Source: CAVALG01 sp045576295 (GTDB lineage Bacteria; Bacillota; Clostridia; Oscillospirales; Acutalibacteraceae). From it: a stretch of DNA of 48,968 nt. The stretch's first letter is position 1, and each line of letters starts with the position of its first letter. A program made the position numbers and the translations under genes. Under the pieces are notes generated by a model that worked only from the letters and a program-made list of their open reading frames with translations, was not told the DNA's origin and made no database searches. This document shows, piece by piece, positions 26,679 through 34,686 of the stretch. The stretch is taken from positions 1 to 48,968 of the forward strand of contig JAZNGF010000012.1 in assembly GCA_045576295.1 (NCBI GenBank), given 5' to 3'.

Positions 26679-27419
26679 ATGAAGCAATCGGTTCTTTTAT
26701 CGCGCCTGAACGACGCAGCCGAGCGCGCAGAAAACAAGGGTATTCCCGCCTTCATCGGTTTTTTGAGAACCGAAGAAAAGTATGAACTCGCCACCGCCGC
26801 TGAAAGAATGGGGCTTAAACACCTTTTATTCGGCGGAACCGACGACTGCGAGCGCGTTTACATAGGCGTGTTCCCTGAATGGTGTGAACCCGAAGGTTCG
26901 CTATTCCCCATAACAGCTGTTGGGCTTACCTACCGCCGCTTAGACACGCCCTCGCATTCTGACATATTAGGCGCCTTAATGGGGCTTGGGATTGAACGCG
27001 ATTCGGTTGGCGATATTTTAATCGGCGAAGGTAAAGCGCTTGTGTTTTTATCTTCGGCGATTTCGGGTTATGTTATAAACGAACTTTCACGCGTTGGCAG
27101 AATAGGGGTAACCGCGGCCGAATGCGAACCCGATTTTGTTGAAAGGCACACAGGATTTGAAGATTTGAACGGAACAGTAGCTTCGGCGCGGGCCGACTGC
27201 GTTGCCGCCGAAATATTCAGAACAAGCCGAAATGATGCTTCGCGCCTTATTAATGAAGGCTTGGTTATTATAAATGGCTTTCCCTGCAAGAAGGCAGATG
27301 CCGCCGTGAAACCGGGCGACCGCCTTTCCCTTAAAGGCAAGGGTAAATTTATAATCGATGATTTATCTACTGTTACTAAAAAAGGCCGATTGGTTTTAAA
27401 ATACAAAAAATATATTTAG
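26679..27419 (+). CDS. ylmH: YlmH-family RNA-binding protein with S4 domain
   Basis: An S4-domain RNA-binding protein of the YlmH family; Bacillus YlmH has been linked to ribosome-associated quality control, and the family sits in division gene clusters. Residues about 1-170 form the YlmH N-terminal region (IPAFIGFLRTEEKYEL, GGTDDCERVYIGVFP). The S4 domain (about 180-240) has SRNDASRLINEGLVIINGFP and KPGDRLSLKGKGKF. The 246-aa length is normal. There is no clear ribosome binding site before the ATG, which lies three bases after the sepF stop, so translation probably depends on coupling. Confidence 0.9.
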   Translation: MKQSVLLSRLNDAAERAENKGIPAFIGFLRTEEKYELATAAERMGLKHLLFGGTDDCERVYIGVFPEWCEPEGSLFPITAVGLTYRRLDTPSHSDILGALMGLGIERDSVGDILIGEGKALVFLSSAISGYVINELSRVGRIGVTAAECEPDFVERHTGFEDLNGTVASARADCVAAEIFRTSRNDASRLINEGLVIINGFPCKKADAAVKPGDRLSLKGKGKFIIDDLSTVTKKGRLVLKYKKYI

Positions 27420-27430
27420 GGGGACAAACA

Positions 27431-28441
27431 ATGTATACACCTGAAGATATAAGGAACGTTACCTTCCAAAGGTCGGTAAGCGGCTATAAGACCGGCGATG
27501 TTGAGGCATTTTTAGAAGAAATTGCCCAACAGATGGAGGCTATGATAAAGGCAAAAGCTGCTGCTCCCGCACCCGCGCCGAGCGCACCAGCGGCTCCGGC
27601 CCCTGTAAAGCAGTCGAGCATAAGCGGAATTTCAGAAGAAGGGCTTCAAAATCTGCTTATTTCTGCCCAGCGCACAGCCGACACTATAATTGCCGACGCA
27701 CGCGAAAAGGCTTCTGCAATAATTGCAGAAGCCGAGCAAAAAGCGCAAGCCAGCAACACCAAGCTTCGCGCACAGCTTGAGCAAACACAAGAAAAGATTA
27801 AATCGGTTATTGAAGAATCTGATAAAAAGTCGAACGACCTTATTAAAACCGCAACCTCTAAATCTGATAGCATGATTTCTGCCGCGCACGACAGCGTTGC
27901 ACGCCAGCAGTTATTATTCGATAAACTCAAAATATCGGTTGCTGCCTATAAGAAAGAGCTTATTACAATCTATAAAAAGCAGCTTGAGATTGTTTCAACC
28001 ATGCCCGACGAGGTTCCTGCCAACCCTGCCGATATGGCGCGCGCAGTTGAATTTATAATCGACAGCCACCCGCAGCCCGAATCATTCATTACTGGCCGCG
28101 AGCAACCTGCCGATATAACACCGCTGGAAAAGGCGATCGACACGGCTGCCGAAGCTGAAATCGTGCACGAAGGCCCTACAGCAGAAATTGAACACGCAGC
28201 CAATGTTAACGCAAGCATTTCAAGCGAAAAAGAAGCTGATGCTTTAAACTTGTTTGAAGGCTCAGAAGAAAACGAACCCGAAAAGGCTGCTCCTTCCCCC
28301 ATAATGGTGCCATCGGAAGAAAGTGAAGAGCGCCGCAAGAATTCAGCCGAATTCTTCGAAGAATACAACCAAGACGACACCGAAGATAAAGACGAGCCCA
28401 AGGGCCTGTTCAGAAAGAGAAAAAACAATAAAAGAGGTTAA
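27431..28441 (+). CDS. divIVA: DivIVA-family cell division/polarity protein (336 aa)
   Basis: A coiled-coil protein that binds curved membrane and organises poles or septa. The N-terminal lipid-binding motif is clear (YTPEDIRNVTFQ, GYKTGDVEAFLEEI, residues 2-33). An Ala/Pro linker (about 44-60) follows, then a long Ala/Glu/Lys-rich coiled coil (about 70-190). The acidic C-terminal extension ends in a basic cluster (FRKRKNNKRG). It is longer than Bacillus DivIVA (about 164 aa) because of this tail. GGGGG precedes the ATG, and ileS starts 5 nt after its stop. Confidence 0.92.
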   Translation: MYTPEDIRNVTFQRSVSGYKTGDVEAFLEEIAQQMEAMIKAKAAAPAPAPSAPAAPAPVKQSSISGISEEGLQNLLISAQRTADTIIADAREKASAIIAEAEQKAQASNTKLRAQLEQTQEKIKSVIEESDKKSNDLIKTATSKSDSMISAAHDSVARQQLLFDKLKISVAAYKKELITIYKKQLEIVSTMPDEVPANPADMARAVEFIIDSHPQPESFITGREQPADITPLEKAIDTAAEAEIVHEGPTAEIEHAANVNASISSEKEADALNLFEGSEENEPEKAAPSPIMVPSEESEERRKNSAEFFEEYNQDDTEDKDEPKGLFRKRKNNKRG

Positions 28442-28446
28442 CACAT

Positions 28447-31224
28447 ATGGATTACAATCAAACTCTTAACTTGCCAAAAACCGACTTCCCCATGAGGGCA
28501 GGCCTTCCCACAAGCGAACCTGTTGCGCTTAAATCTTGGCAAGATAACAACGTTTATGAAGAACTTATGAAACTTAACGAGGGTAAACCTCTTTACATTT
28601 TGCACGACGGCCCTCCGTATGCCAATGGAATTATCCACATGGGAACAGCGCTTAACAAATCACTTAAAGATTTCGTTATCCGCTATAAAAATATGTCGGG
28701 CTTTAAGGCTCCTTACGTTCCGGGTTATGATACACACGGCCTTCCCACCGAGCTTAAAGCAAGAAAATCGGCAGGTATGAAATCGGCAGAGCACGTTTCA
28801 GCGCTTGAGCTTCGCAAGCTTTGCCGCGAATATGCAGTTAACTTCGCCGAAGACCAACGCAAGCAGTTTGAGCGTTTGGGAGTTTTAGGCGAATGGGACA
28901 ACCCGTATATGACCCTTAGAAATAACTATGTTGCAAAACAGGTTGAGGTTTTCGGTGAAATGGCCGAAAAGGGCTACATCTACAAGGGCTTAAAGCCTGT
29001 TTACTGGTGCCCTGAATGCCAAACAGCACTTGCCGAAGCTGAAATTGAATATGCAGAAGATCCGTGCCATTCAATTTATGTTAAATTTAATGTAACCGAC
29101 GATAAAGGCCTGCTCACCGCAATGGGAGCCGACCTTGCGAAAACCTATTTCGTTATTTGGACAACCACAACCTGGACCTTGCCTGCAAACCTTGCAATAT
29201 GCCTCGGTCCTGAATATGAATATTCGGTTGTGAAGGCGAATGATGAATACCTTATCATGGCAAGCGAGCTTGTTGACGGCTGTATGAAGGTTGCCGAAAT
29301 TTCTGATTACGAAACAGTTGGAACAATGAATGGCCGCGAATTTGAATATATGAAAGCGGCTCACCCCTTCCTTTCACGCGAATCGCTTATAATAGTTGGC
29401 GACCACGTTACACTTGAAAGCGGCACAGGCTGCGTTCACACAGCGCCCGGCCACGGTGTTGACGACTTTGAGGTTTGCCGCAAATACCCCGAAATCCCAA
29501 TGGTGGTTCCGGTTGATAACAAGGGAATTTTAACCGAAGAAGCAGGCGAATTTGCCGGCCTTTCAACCGACGATGCTAACAAAGCAATCGCAATGAAGCT
29601 TGACGAAACAGGCCACCTTTTCGCACTTAATAAAATCATTCACCAATACCCCCACTGCTGGAGATGTAAATCGCCCATTCTGTTCAGGGCAACCGAGCAA
29701 TGGTTCTGCTCGATTAAAGACTTTGCAGAAAGTGCAGTAGAAGCAATCAAAACCGTTAACTGGGTTCCCGCTTGGGGCGGCGACCGCATTACAGGAATGG
29801 TTGTTGACCGTAGCGACTGGTGCATTTCCCGCCAGCGCACATGGGGCGTTCCCATCCCTATTTTATATTGTGAAGACTGCGGACAGGAAATTATAAATCC
29901 CGACACAATAGCCCACGTTGCAAACCTTTTCCGCGAGCAGGGGGCCGACGCTTGGTATGCACTTGATGAAGCAGAGCTTGTTCCCGCAGGCACAAAATGC
30001 CCGAAATGCGGCAGCGAGCACTTCAAAAAAGAAACCGACATTATGGACGTTTGGTTCGATTCAGGCGTTTCACACGCTGCTGTTTGCGGCGAACGCGACT
30101 ACCTGCGCGAACCTGCCGACCTTTATTTAGAAGGTGCCGACCAATACAGAGGTTGGTTCCAGTCTTCACTCTTAACATCGGTTGCAACCAAAGGTGTTGC
30201 GCCTTACAAAACCGTTGTTACACACGGCTGGGTTGTTGACGGTGAAGGCAAGAAAATGTCGAAATCGATTGGTAACACCATCAACCCCGACGATATTGTT
30301 AGCAAATACGGCGCCGATATTTTAAGGCTTTGGGTAGCATCATCCGACTACCATGCCGATATTCGCGTGTCGAACGATATTTTAAAGCAGCTTAGCGAAG
30401 TTTACAGAAAAATCCGTAACACTGCACGCTTTATCTTGGGCTGCATTGGTGATTTCAACCCAAACACCGACTGTGTTGAAGCTGACAAGTTCGAAGAAAT
30501 CGACCGTTTCGCGCTTGAGCGCCTTAACGAGCTTGTTAAGAAGTGCACCGAAGCTTACGATAACTTTGAATATCACATTATTGTGCATTCACTTCACAAC
30601 TTCTGCGTTGTTGATATGTCGAACTTCTATCTCGACGCACTTAAAGACAGGCTTTATGCTGAAAAGGCCGATTCGGTTACTCGCCGTGCGGCTCAAACAG
30701 CAATTTACAAAATTCTCGACACCCTTACAAGGCTTATTGCACCCATTCTTGCCTTCACAGGCGACGAAATTTGGCGCTTTATGCCGCACGTTGAGGGTGA
30801 CGATGTTAGAAACGTTGTGTTCAACAGTTTCCCCGTAGCAGATGAAAATGTTGACACCGAACTTCTTGCCCGTTGGGATAAGATTCACGCTATTCGCGAT
30901 GATGTTAAAAAGGAACTTGAATCTGCAAGGGCTGCCAAGGTAATCGGTGCTTCGCTTGAAGCCGAGGTTACAATTTACGCCACAGGCGAAATGTATGACT
31001 TTATTAAATCGGTTGAAGCTATGCTTCCCGAAATCTTCATCATTTCAAAATTAAACCTCGTAAATGGTGAGGGTGGTAACAAGGGCGACACAGGAATTGG
31101 CGTAGAAGCCAAAAAGTTTGCCGCAGAAAAATGCGAACGCTGCTGGATTTATTCAGAAACTGTTGGCAACTGCGCCGAGCACCCAACCCTTTGCGAGCGT
31201 TGTGCAAAGGTTATTTCAGAATAA
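28447..31224 (+). CDS. ileS: Isoleucyl-tRNA synthetase
   Basis: Class I synthetase charging tRNA-Ile. The HIGH-type motif is H64-M-G-T67 in ANGIIHMGTALNK; KMSKS is at 603-607. The CP1 editing domain is present (TTTWTLPANLAICLGP, DTHGLPTE region). The C-terminal zinc knuckle has C896, C899, C916 and C919 (CERCWIY, CERCAKV). The 925-aa length fits the bacterial short-type enzyme. It starts 5 nt after divIVA and therefore has no leader of its own. I saw no T-box, which often precedes ileS in Firmicutes, so expression would follow the upstream string. Confidence 0.97.
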   Translation: MDYNQTLNLPKTDFPMRAGLPTSEPVALKSWQDNNVYEELMKLNEGKPLYILHDGPPYANGIIHMGTALNKSLKDFVIRYKNMSGFKAPYVPGYDTHGLPTELKARKSAGMKSAEHVSALELRKLCREYAVNFAEDQRKQFERLGVLGEWDNPYMTLRNNYVAKQVEVFGEMAEKGYIYKGLKPVYWCPECQTALAEAEIEYAEDPCHSIYVKFNVTDDKGLLTAMGADLAKTYFVIWTTTTWTLPANLAICLGPEYEYSVVKANDEYLIMASELVDGCMKVAEISDYETVGTMNGREFEYMKAAHPFLSRESLIIVGDHVTLESGTGCVHTAPGHGVDDFEVCRKYPEIPMVVPVDNKGILTEEAGEFAGLSTDDANKAIAMKLDETGHLFALNKIIHQYPHCWRCKSPILFRATEQWFCSIKDFAESAVEAIKTVNWVPAWGGDRITGMVVDRSDWCISRQRTWGVPIPILYCEDCGQEIINPDTIAHVANLFREQGADAWYALDEAELVPAGTKCPKCGSEHFKKETDIMDVWFDSGVSHAAVCGERDYLREPADLYLEGADQYRGWFQSSLLTSVATKGVAPYKTVVTHGWVVDGEGKKMSKSIGNTINPDDIVSKYGADILRLWVASSDYHADIRVSNDILKQLSEVYRKIRNTARFILGCIGDFNPNTDCVEADKFEEIDRFALERLNELVKKCTEAYDNFEYHIIVHSLHNFCVVDMSNFYLDALKDRLYAEKADSVTRRAAQTAIYKILDTLTRLIAPILAFTGDEIWRFMPHVEGDDVRNVVFNSFPVADENVDTELLARWDKIHAIRDDVKKELESARAAKVIGASLEAEVTIYATGEMYDFIKSVEAMLPEIFIISKLNLVNGEGGNKGDTGIGVEAKKFAAEKCERCWIYSETVGNCAEHPTLCERCAKVISE

Positions 31225-31270
31225 TCTTTGGCGTATAACACGCAACAAAACTTAGAAAGGTAAACGATTT

Positions 31271-31792
31271 ATGACCTATATAATTGCCACAATCTGCGGA
31301 GTGCTGTGCTTAGTGCTCGACCAGGTTACAAAATACCTTGTTTCTTCAAATATGGTTTACGGCGAATCACACCCTATTATAAAAGGGGTTTTCAACCTAA
31401 CCTACATTAATAACGGCGGCGCCGCATTTGGTATGCTTCAAGGCAAAACATGGCTTTTATTAAGTTTAACCTTTTTTATGATGCTTATTTGCGTTGGTAT
31501 GATAATCAAAAAAACCTACCGCACGCCGCTTATCTACTGGTCGGTTATGCTTATTTTAGCCGGCGGCATCGGCAATATGATCGACCGTTTTTTGCGCGGC
31601 GGGCAGGTTGTTGATTTTATTGAAACAGCATTTATAGATTTCCCTGTTTTCAATGTTGCCGATATTTCGGTTTGTGTGGGCGCGGGGCTTATGTTCCTTT
31701 ATTTCCTAATAGACATTATGAAAACCATGCGCAAAAACAAGCCCACAACCGAAAACTTTGATGAATTTTTAGGCAAGGAAAACAAAAAATGA
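31271..31792 (+). CDS. lspA: Lipoprotein signal peptidase
   Basis: An integral membrane aspartyl protease that removes signal peptides from lipidated prolipoproteins. Four hydrophobic segments are visible. The catalytic aspartates are D105 (GNMIDRFL) and D131 (FNVADISV), and the NNGGAAFG motif lies at 47-54. The 173-aa length is standard. Its stop overlaps the next start (ATGATAA, 31789), so it is coupled to rluD. A weak GAAAGG ribosome binding site lies upstream. Confidence 0.95.
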   Translation: MTYIIATICGVLCLVLDQVTKYLVSSNMVYGESHPIIKGVFNLTYINNGGAAFGMLQGKTWLLLSLTFFMMLICVGMIIKKTYRTPLIYWSVMLILAGGIGNMIDRFLRGGQVVDFIETAFIDFPVFNVADISVCVGAGLMFLYFLIDIMKTMRKNKPTTENFDEFLGKENKK

Positions 31793-32709
31793 TAACCCAC
31801 GTTTTAACCGCCGAAACCGGAGCCGAGCGCACCGATGTTTTTGTGGCGGCGGCGCTTGATATAACGCGCTCGAACGCGGCAAAAGTTATTGAAAGCGGCG
31901 GCGTAACAAAGAATGGTAAACCCCTTAAAAAGCGTGATAAATTAAACGCGGGCGATGAAATTACGGTTGTAATTAACGACCCTGCCGAAATGGCGGCAAA
32001 GCCGCAAGACATCCCGCTTGACATAATTTATGAAGACAGCGACCTACTTGTTGTTAACAAGCCGCGCGGAATGGTGGTGCACCCCGCACCGGGAAACCCC
32101 AGCGGAACGCTGGTTAACGCGCTGCTTGCCCACTGCGGAGCAAGCCTTTCGGGTATAAACGGGGTTATTCGCCCTGGGATTTTGCACCGAATTGACAAAA
32201 ACACAAGCGGACTTTTAATGGTTGCGAAAAACGATTTCGCCCACACCTTTTTAGCCGAACAAATTAAAGAACATTCCTTTACACGTGAATATGAAGCGGT
32301 GGTTTACGGCGGCTTTAAAGAAAACACCGAGGGCACTATAAACCTGCCTATAGGGCGGCACCCCGTTAAAAGAAAGCAGATGGCGGTAACGCCAACCAAC
32401 TCAAAAAATGCGGTTACACACTACCGCGTTATTGAACAATACGGCGAATTTTCGCACCTGCGAATTCGGCTTGAAACGGGCCGCACCCACCAAATAAGGG
32501 TGCACATGGCGCACATTGGCCACCCCGTTGCGGGCGATGATGTTTACGGCCCTAAAAAAGACAGCACCGGCCTTCATGGCCAGTGCCTGCACGCTAAAAA
32601 AATCGGGTTTATTCACCCAAAAACCAAAGAATATATAGAATTTGAAAGCGAACTACCCGATTATTTTTTAAACTTTTTAAAGAAATGCAAACTAACAAAC
32701 GGCCGCTAA
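31789..32709 (+). CDS. rluD: RluA/RluD-family 23S rRNA pseudouridine synthase
   Basis: Converts uridines to pseudouridine in large-subunit rRNA. An N-terminal S4 domain (about 10-70; RSNAAKVIESGGVTKNGKP) precedes the RluA catalytic domain. The catalytic Asp is D136 in HRIDKNTSGL. RTHQIRVHMAHIGHPVAGD is the expected C-terminal motif. The 306-aa length is normal. It is the last gene of the Bacillus-like lspA-rluD order. A small hairpin overlaps its stop codon (32702-32706 with 32712-32716) without a T-run. Confidence 0.93.
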   Translation: MITHVLTAETGAERTDVFVAAALDITRSNAAKVIESGGVTKNGKPLKKRDKLNAGDEITVVINDPAEMAAKPQDIPLDIIYEDSDLLVVNKPRGMVVHPAPGNPSGTLVNALLAHCGASLSGINGVIRPGILHRIDKNTSGLLMVAKNDFAHTFLAEQIKEHSFTREYEAVVYGGFKENTEGTINLPIGRHPVKRKQMAVTPTNSKNAVTHYRVIEQYGEFSHLRIRLETGRTHQIRVHMAHIGHPVAGDDVYGPKKDSTGLHGQCLHAKKIGFIHPKTKEYIEFESELPDYFLNFLKKCKLTNGR

Positions 32710-32767
32710 CTGCGGCACCAAAAGCATTTTAGCATATTAAATACTAAAGCAACTGAAGGAGACGAGT

Positions 32768-33601
32768 ATGGACAACGCAAAGAACACCCAACTTAAAAAA
32801 ATAGCCACCAAAATCAGAATGGGCGTTATTGAAGGAACCTTTAACGCAAAATCGGGGCACCCCGGCGGTTCACTTTCAATTGCAGATGTTTTAGCATACC
32901 TGTATTTTGAAAGAATGAACATCGACCCTAAGAACCCCGCTATGCCCGAGCGCGACCGTTTAGTGCTTTCAAAGGGCCACGCAGCGCCGGCTCTCTATGC
33001 GGCACTTTGCGAAAAGGGTTATTTCACCTATGATAATATTCAGGTGCTTCGCCACACAGGCAAACTGCTTCAGGGCCACCCCGACATGAAAAATATCCCC
33101 GGCGTTGATATGTCAACCGGGTCGCTCGGCCAGGGCATTTCGGCCGCCTGCGGAATGGCATTAAGCGCAAAGCATTTTGGCAACGACTACCGCGTGTTCT
33201 GCATTTGCGGCGACGGCGAAATTCAGGAAGGCCAGGTTTGGGAAGCTGCTATGTTTGCGGCTCATAAAAACCTTTCAAACCTTACCGTTTTTGTTGACTG
33301 TAACAACCTTCAGATTGACGGAACCATTGATGAAGTTAACTCACCAAAGCCTATCGATAAGAAGTTCGAAGCATTCGGCTGGAATGTAATTTGCATTGAT
33401 GGACATAATTTTGAAGAAATCGAAACTGCCGTTAAAGCGGCTGATGCATCAGAAAAGCCCACAGCAGTTGTTATGACAACCGTTAAGGGCAAGGGTGTTT
33501 CATTTATGGAAAACCAGGTTGGCTGGCACGGCTCGGCCCCCAATGCCGAACAGTTTGAAAAGGCAATGGAAGAGCTAAAAGCCGCATACGCTGCCCTTTA
33601 A
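32768..33601 (+). CDS. Transketolase, N-terminal (TPP-binding) subunit
   Basis: The N-terminal half of a split transketolase, which binds thiamine diphosphate and moves two-carbon units in the pentose phosphate pathway. Motifs include AKSGHPGGSLSIADVLAYLY, SKGHAAPALYA, STGSLGQGIS, and the TPP/metal motif GDGEIQEGQVWEA (about 148-160). The 277-aa length matches known split subunits. It has its own AAGGAGA ribosome binding site. The partner gene follows after 39 nt with its own ribosome binding site, so this is a true two-subunit enzyme, not a frameshift. Confidence 0.94.
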   Translation: MDNAKNTQLKKIATKIRMGVIEGTFNAKSGHPGGSLSIADVLAYLYFERMNIDPKNPAMPERDRLVLSKGHAAPALYAALCEKGYFTYDNIQVLRHTGKLLQGHPDMKNIPGVDMSTGSLGQGISAACGMALSAKHFGNDYRVFCICGDGEIQEGQVWEAAMFAAHKNLSNLTVFVDCNNLQIDGTIDEVNSPKPIDKKFEAFGWNVICIDGHNFEEIETAVKAADASEKPTAVVMTTVKGKGVSFMENQVGWHGSAPNAEQFEKAMEELKAAYAAL

Positions 33602-33640
33602 TTTGAAATTTTACGAATTACAATAGAACGGAGATAAATT

Positions 33641-34594
33641 ATGAGTGAAATTAAGAATGAAGCAACCCGCGAAGCCTACGGCAGAACACTTATTGAATTA
33701 GGCGAAAAACACGATGATTTTATCGTTTTTGATGCTGACCTTGCAGCTGCAACAAAGGCTGGCATGTTTAAAAAGGCATTCCCCGAAAGATTTTACGACT
33801 GCGGTATTGCAGAACAAAATATGATGAGCATTGCGGCAGGTGTTGCTGCAACAGGCAAAAAGGTTTTTGCAAGCTCGTTTGCGATGTTTGCGGCAGGCCG
33901 CGCATTTGAACAAATTAGAAACTCAATCGGCTACCCCGAGCTTAATGTTGTAATCTGCGCAACACACGCAGGCATTTCGGTTGGTGAAGACGGTGCAACC
34001 CACCAGTGCAACGAAGATATAGCACTTATGCGCACCATCCCCGGGATGACAGTTATCAACCCTGCCGACACAGTTGAGGGAAGGCTTGCAATGCTTGCAG
34101 CTTATGAACATAACGGCCCTGTTTACATTCGTTTTGGCAGGCTTGCAGTTCCCGTTGTTTTCGATGAAAACTACAAGTTTGAAATCGGCAAAGGCGTTGA
34201 ACTTAAAGAAGGCAGTGACGTTACCGTTATTGCAACAGGCCTTATGGTTAAAGAAGCGCTTGAGGCTTATGAATTATTAAAGGCCGAAGGCATTAACGCC
34301 CGCATTATTAACATGGCAACCATTAAGCCTATTGATGAAGAAATTATTGTTAAGGCTGCTAAAGAAACAGGCGCTATTGTTACCGCCGAAGAACATTCGG
34401 TTATAGGTGGCCTTGGCAGCGCAGTTTGCGATGTTGTTTGCGAAAAGTGCCCTGTTCCGGTTCTTAAACTTGGCATGAACGACCAGTTTGGTATGTCGGG
34501 CCCGGCGGCAGAGCTTTTAGATAAGTTTGGTTTCCGCGCAGTTAACATTGCCGAACTTGCTAAAAAGGCTGTTGCCGCAAAAAACGGTAAATAA
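33641..34594 (+). CDS. Transketolase, C-terminal subunit
   Basis: The C-terminal half of the split transketolase, containing the pyrimidine-binding and C-terminal domains. Visible motifs are RFYDCGIAEQNMMSIAAGVA, THAGISVGEDGATHQ and RFGRLAVPV, then the transketolase-C segment with EEHSVIGGLGSAV. The 317-aa length is typical of the small-subunit family. 1-deoxyxylulose-5-phosphate synthase is related, but the two-gene layout and lengths fit split transketolase better. A terminator follows within 30 nt. Confidence 0.94.
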   Translation: MSEIKNEATREAYGRTLIELGEKHDDFIVFDADLAAATKAGMFKKAFPERFYDCGIAEQNMMSIAAGVAATGKKVFASSFAMFAAGRAFEQIRNSIGYPELNVVICATHAGISVGEDGATHQCNEDIALMRTIPGMTVINPADTVEGRLAMLAAYEHNGPVYIRFGRLAVPVVFDENYKFEIGKGVELKEGSDVTVIATGLMVKEALEAYELLKAEGINARIINMATIKPIDEEIIVKAAKETGAIVTAEEHSVIGGLGSAVCDVVCEKCPVPVLKLGMNDQFGMSGPAAELLDKFGFRAVNIAELAKKAVAAKNGK

Positions 34595-34622
34595 TTAGAG
34601 CTTAATTTTTAATAACCAACAT

Positions 34623-34660
34623 AAAAACCACACAGATTATTCTGCGTGGTTTTTGTTTTT
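34623..34660. terminator. Bidirectional terminator between transketolase and the giant dockerin gene
   Basis: A 13-bp stem with one mismatch (34623-34635 with 34642-34654) has a 6-nt loop. A strong T-run follows on the plus strand (ttttgttttt), and another T-rich end lies on the minus strand. It serves the convergent transketolase and giant dockerin genes. Confidence 0.82.
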
Positions 34661-34686
34661 GTGTTTTGCCGCTTGAAAAAAGGGGT

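Noticed and set aside
28430..28450. T-box leader for ileS
   Set aside because: divIVA ends 5 nt before ileS, leaving no space for a leader.
32768..34594. Frameshifted or broken transketolase
   Set aside because: The two halves have separate starts, ribosome binding sites and a 39-nt gap, and their lengths match known split transketolase subunits.
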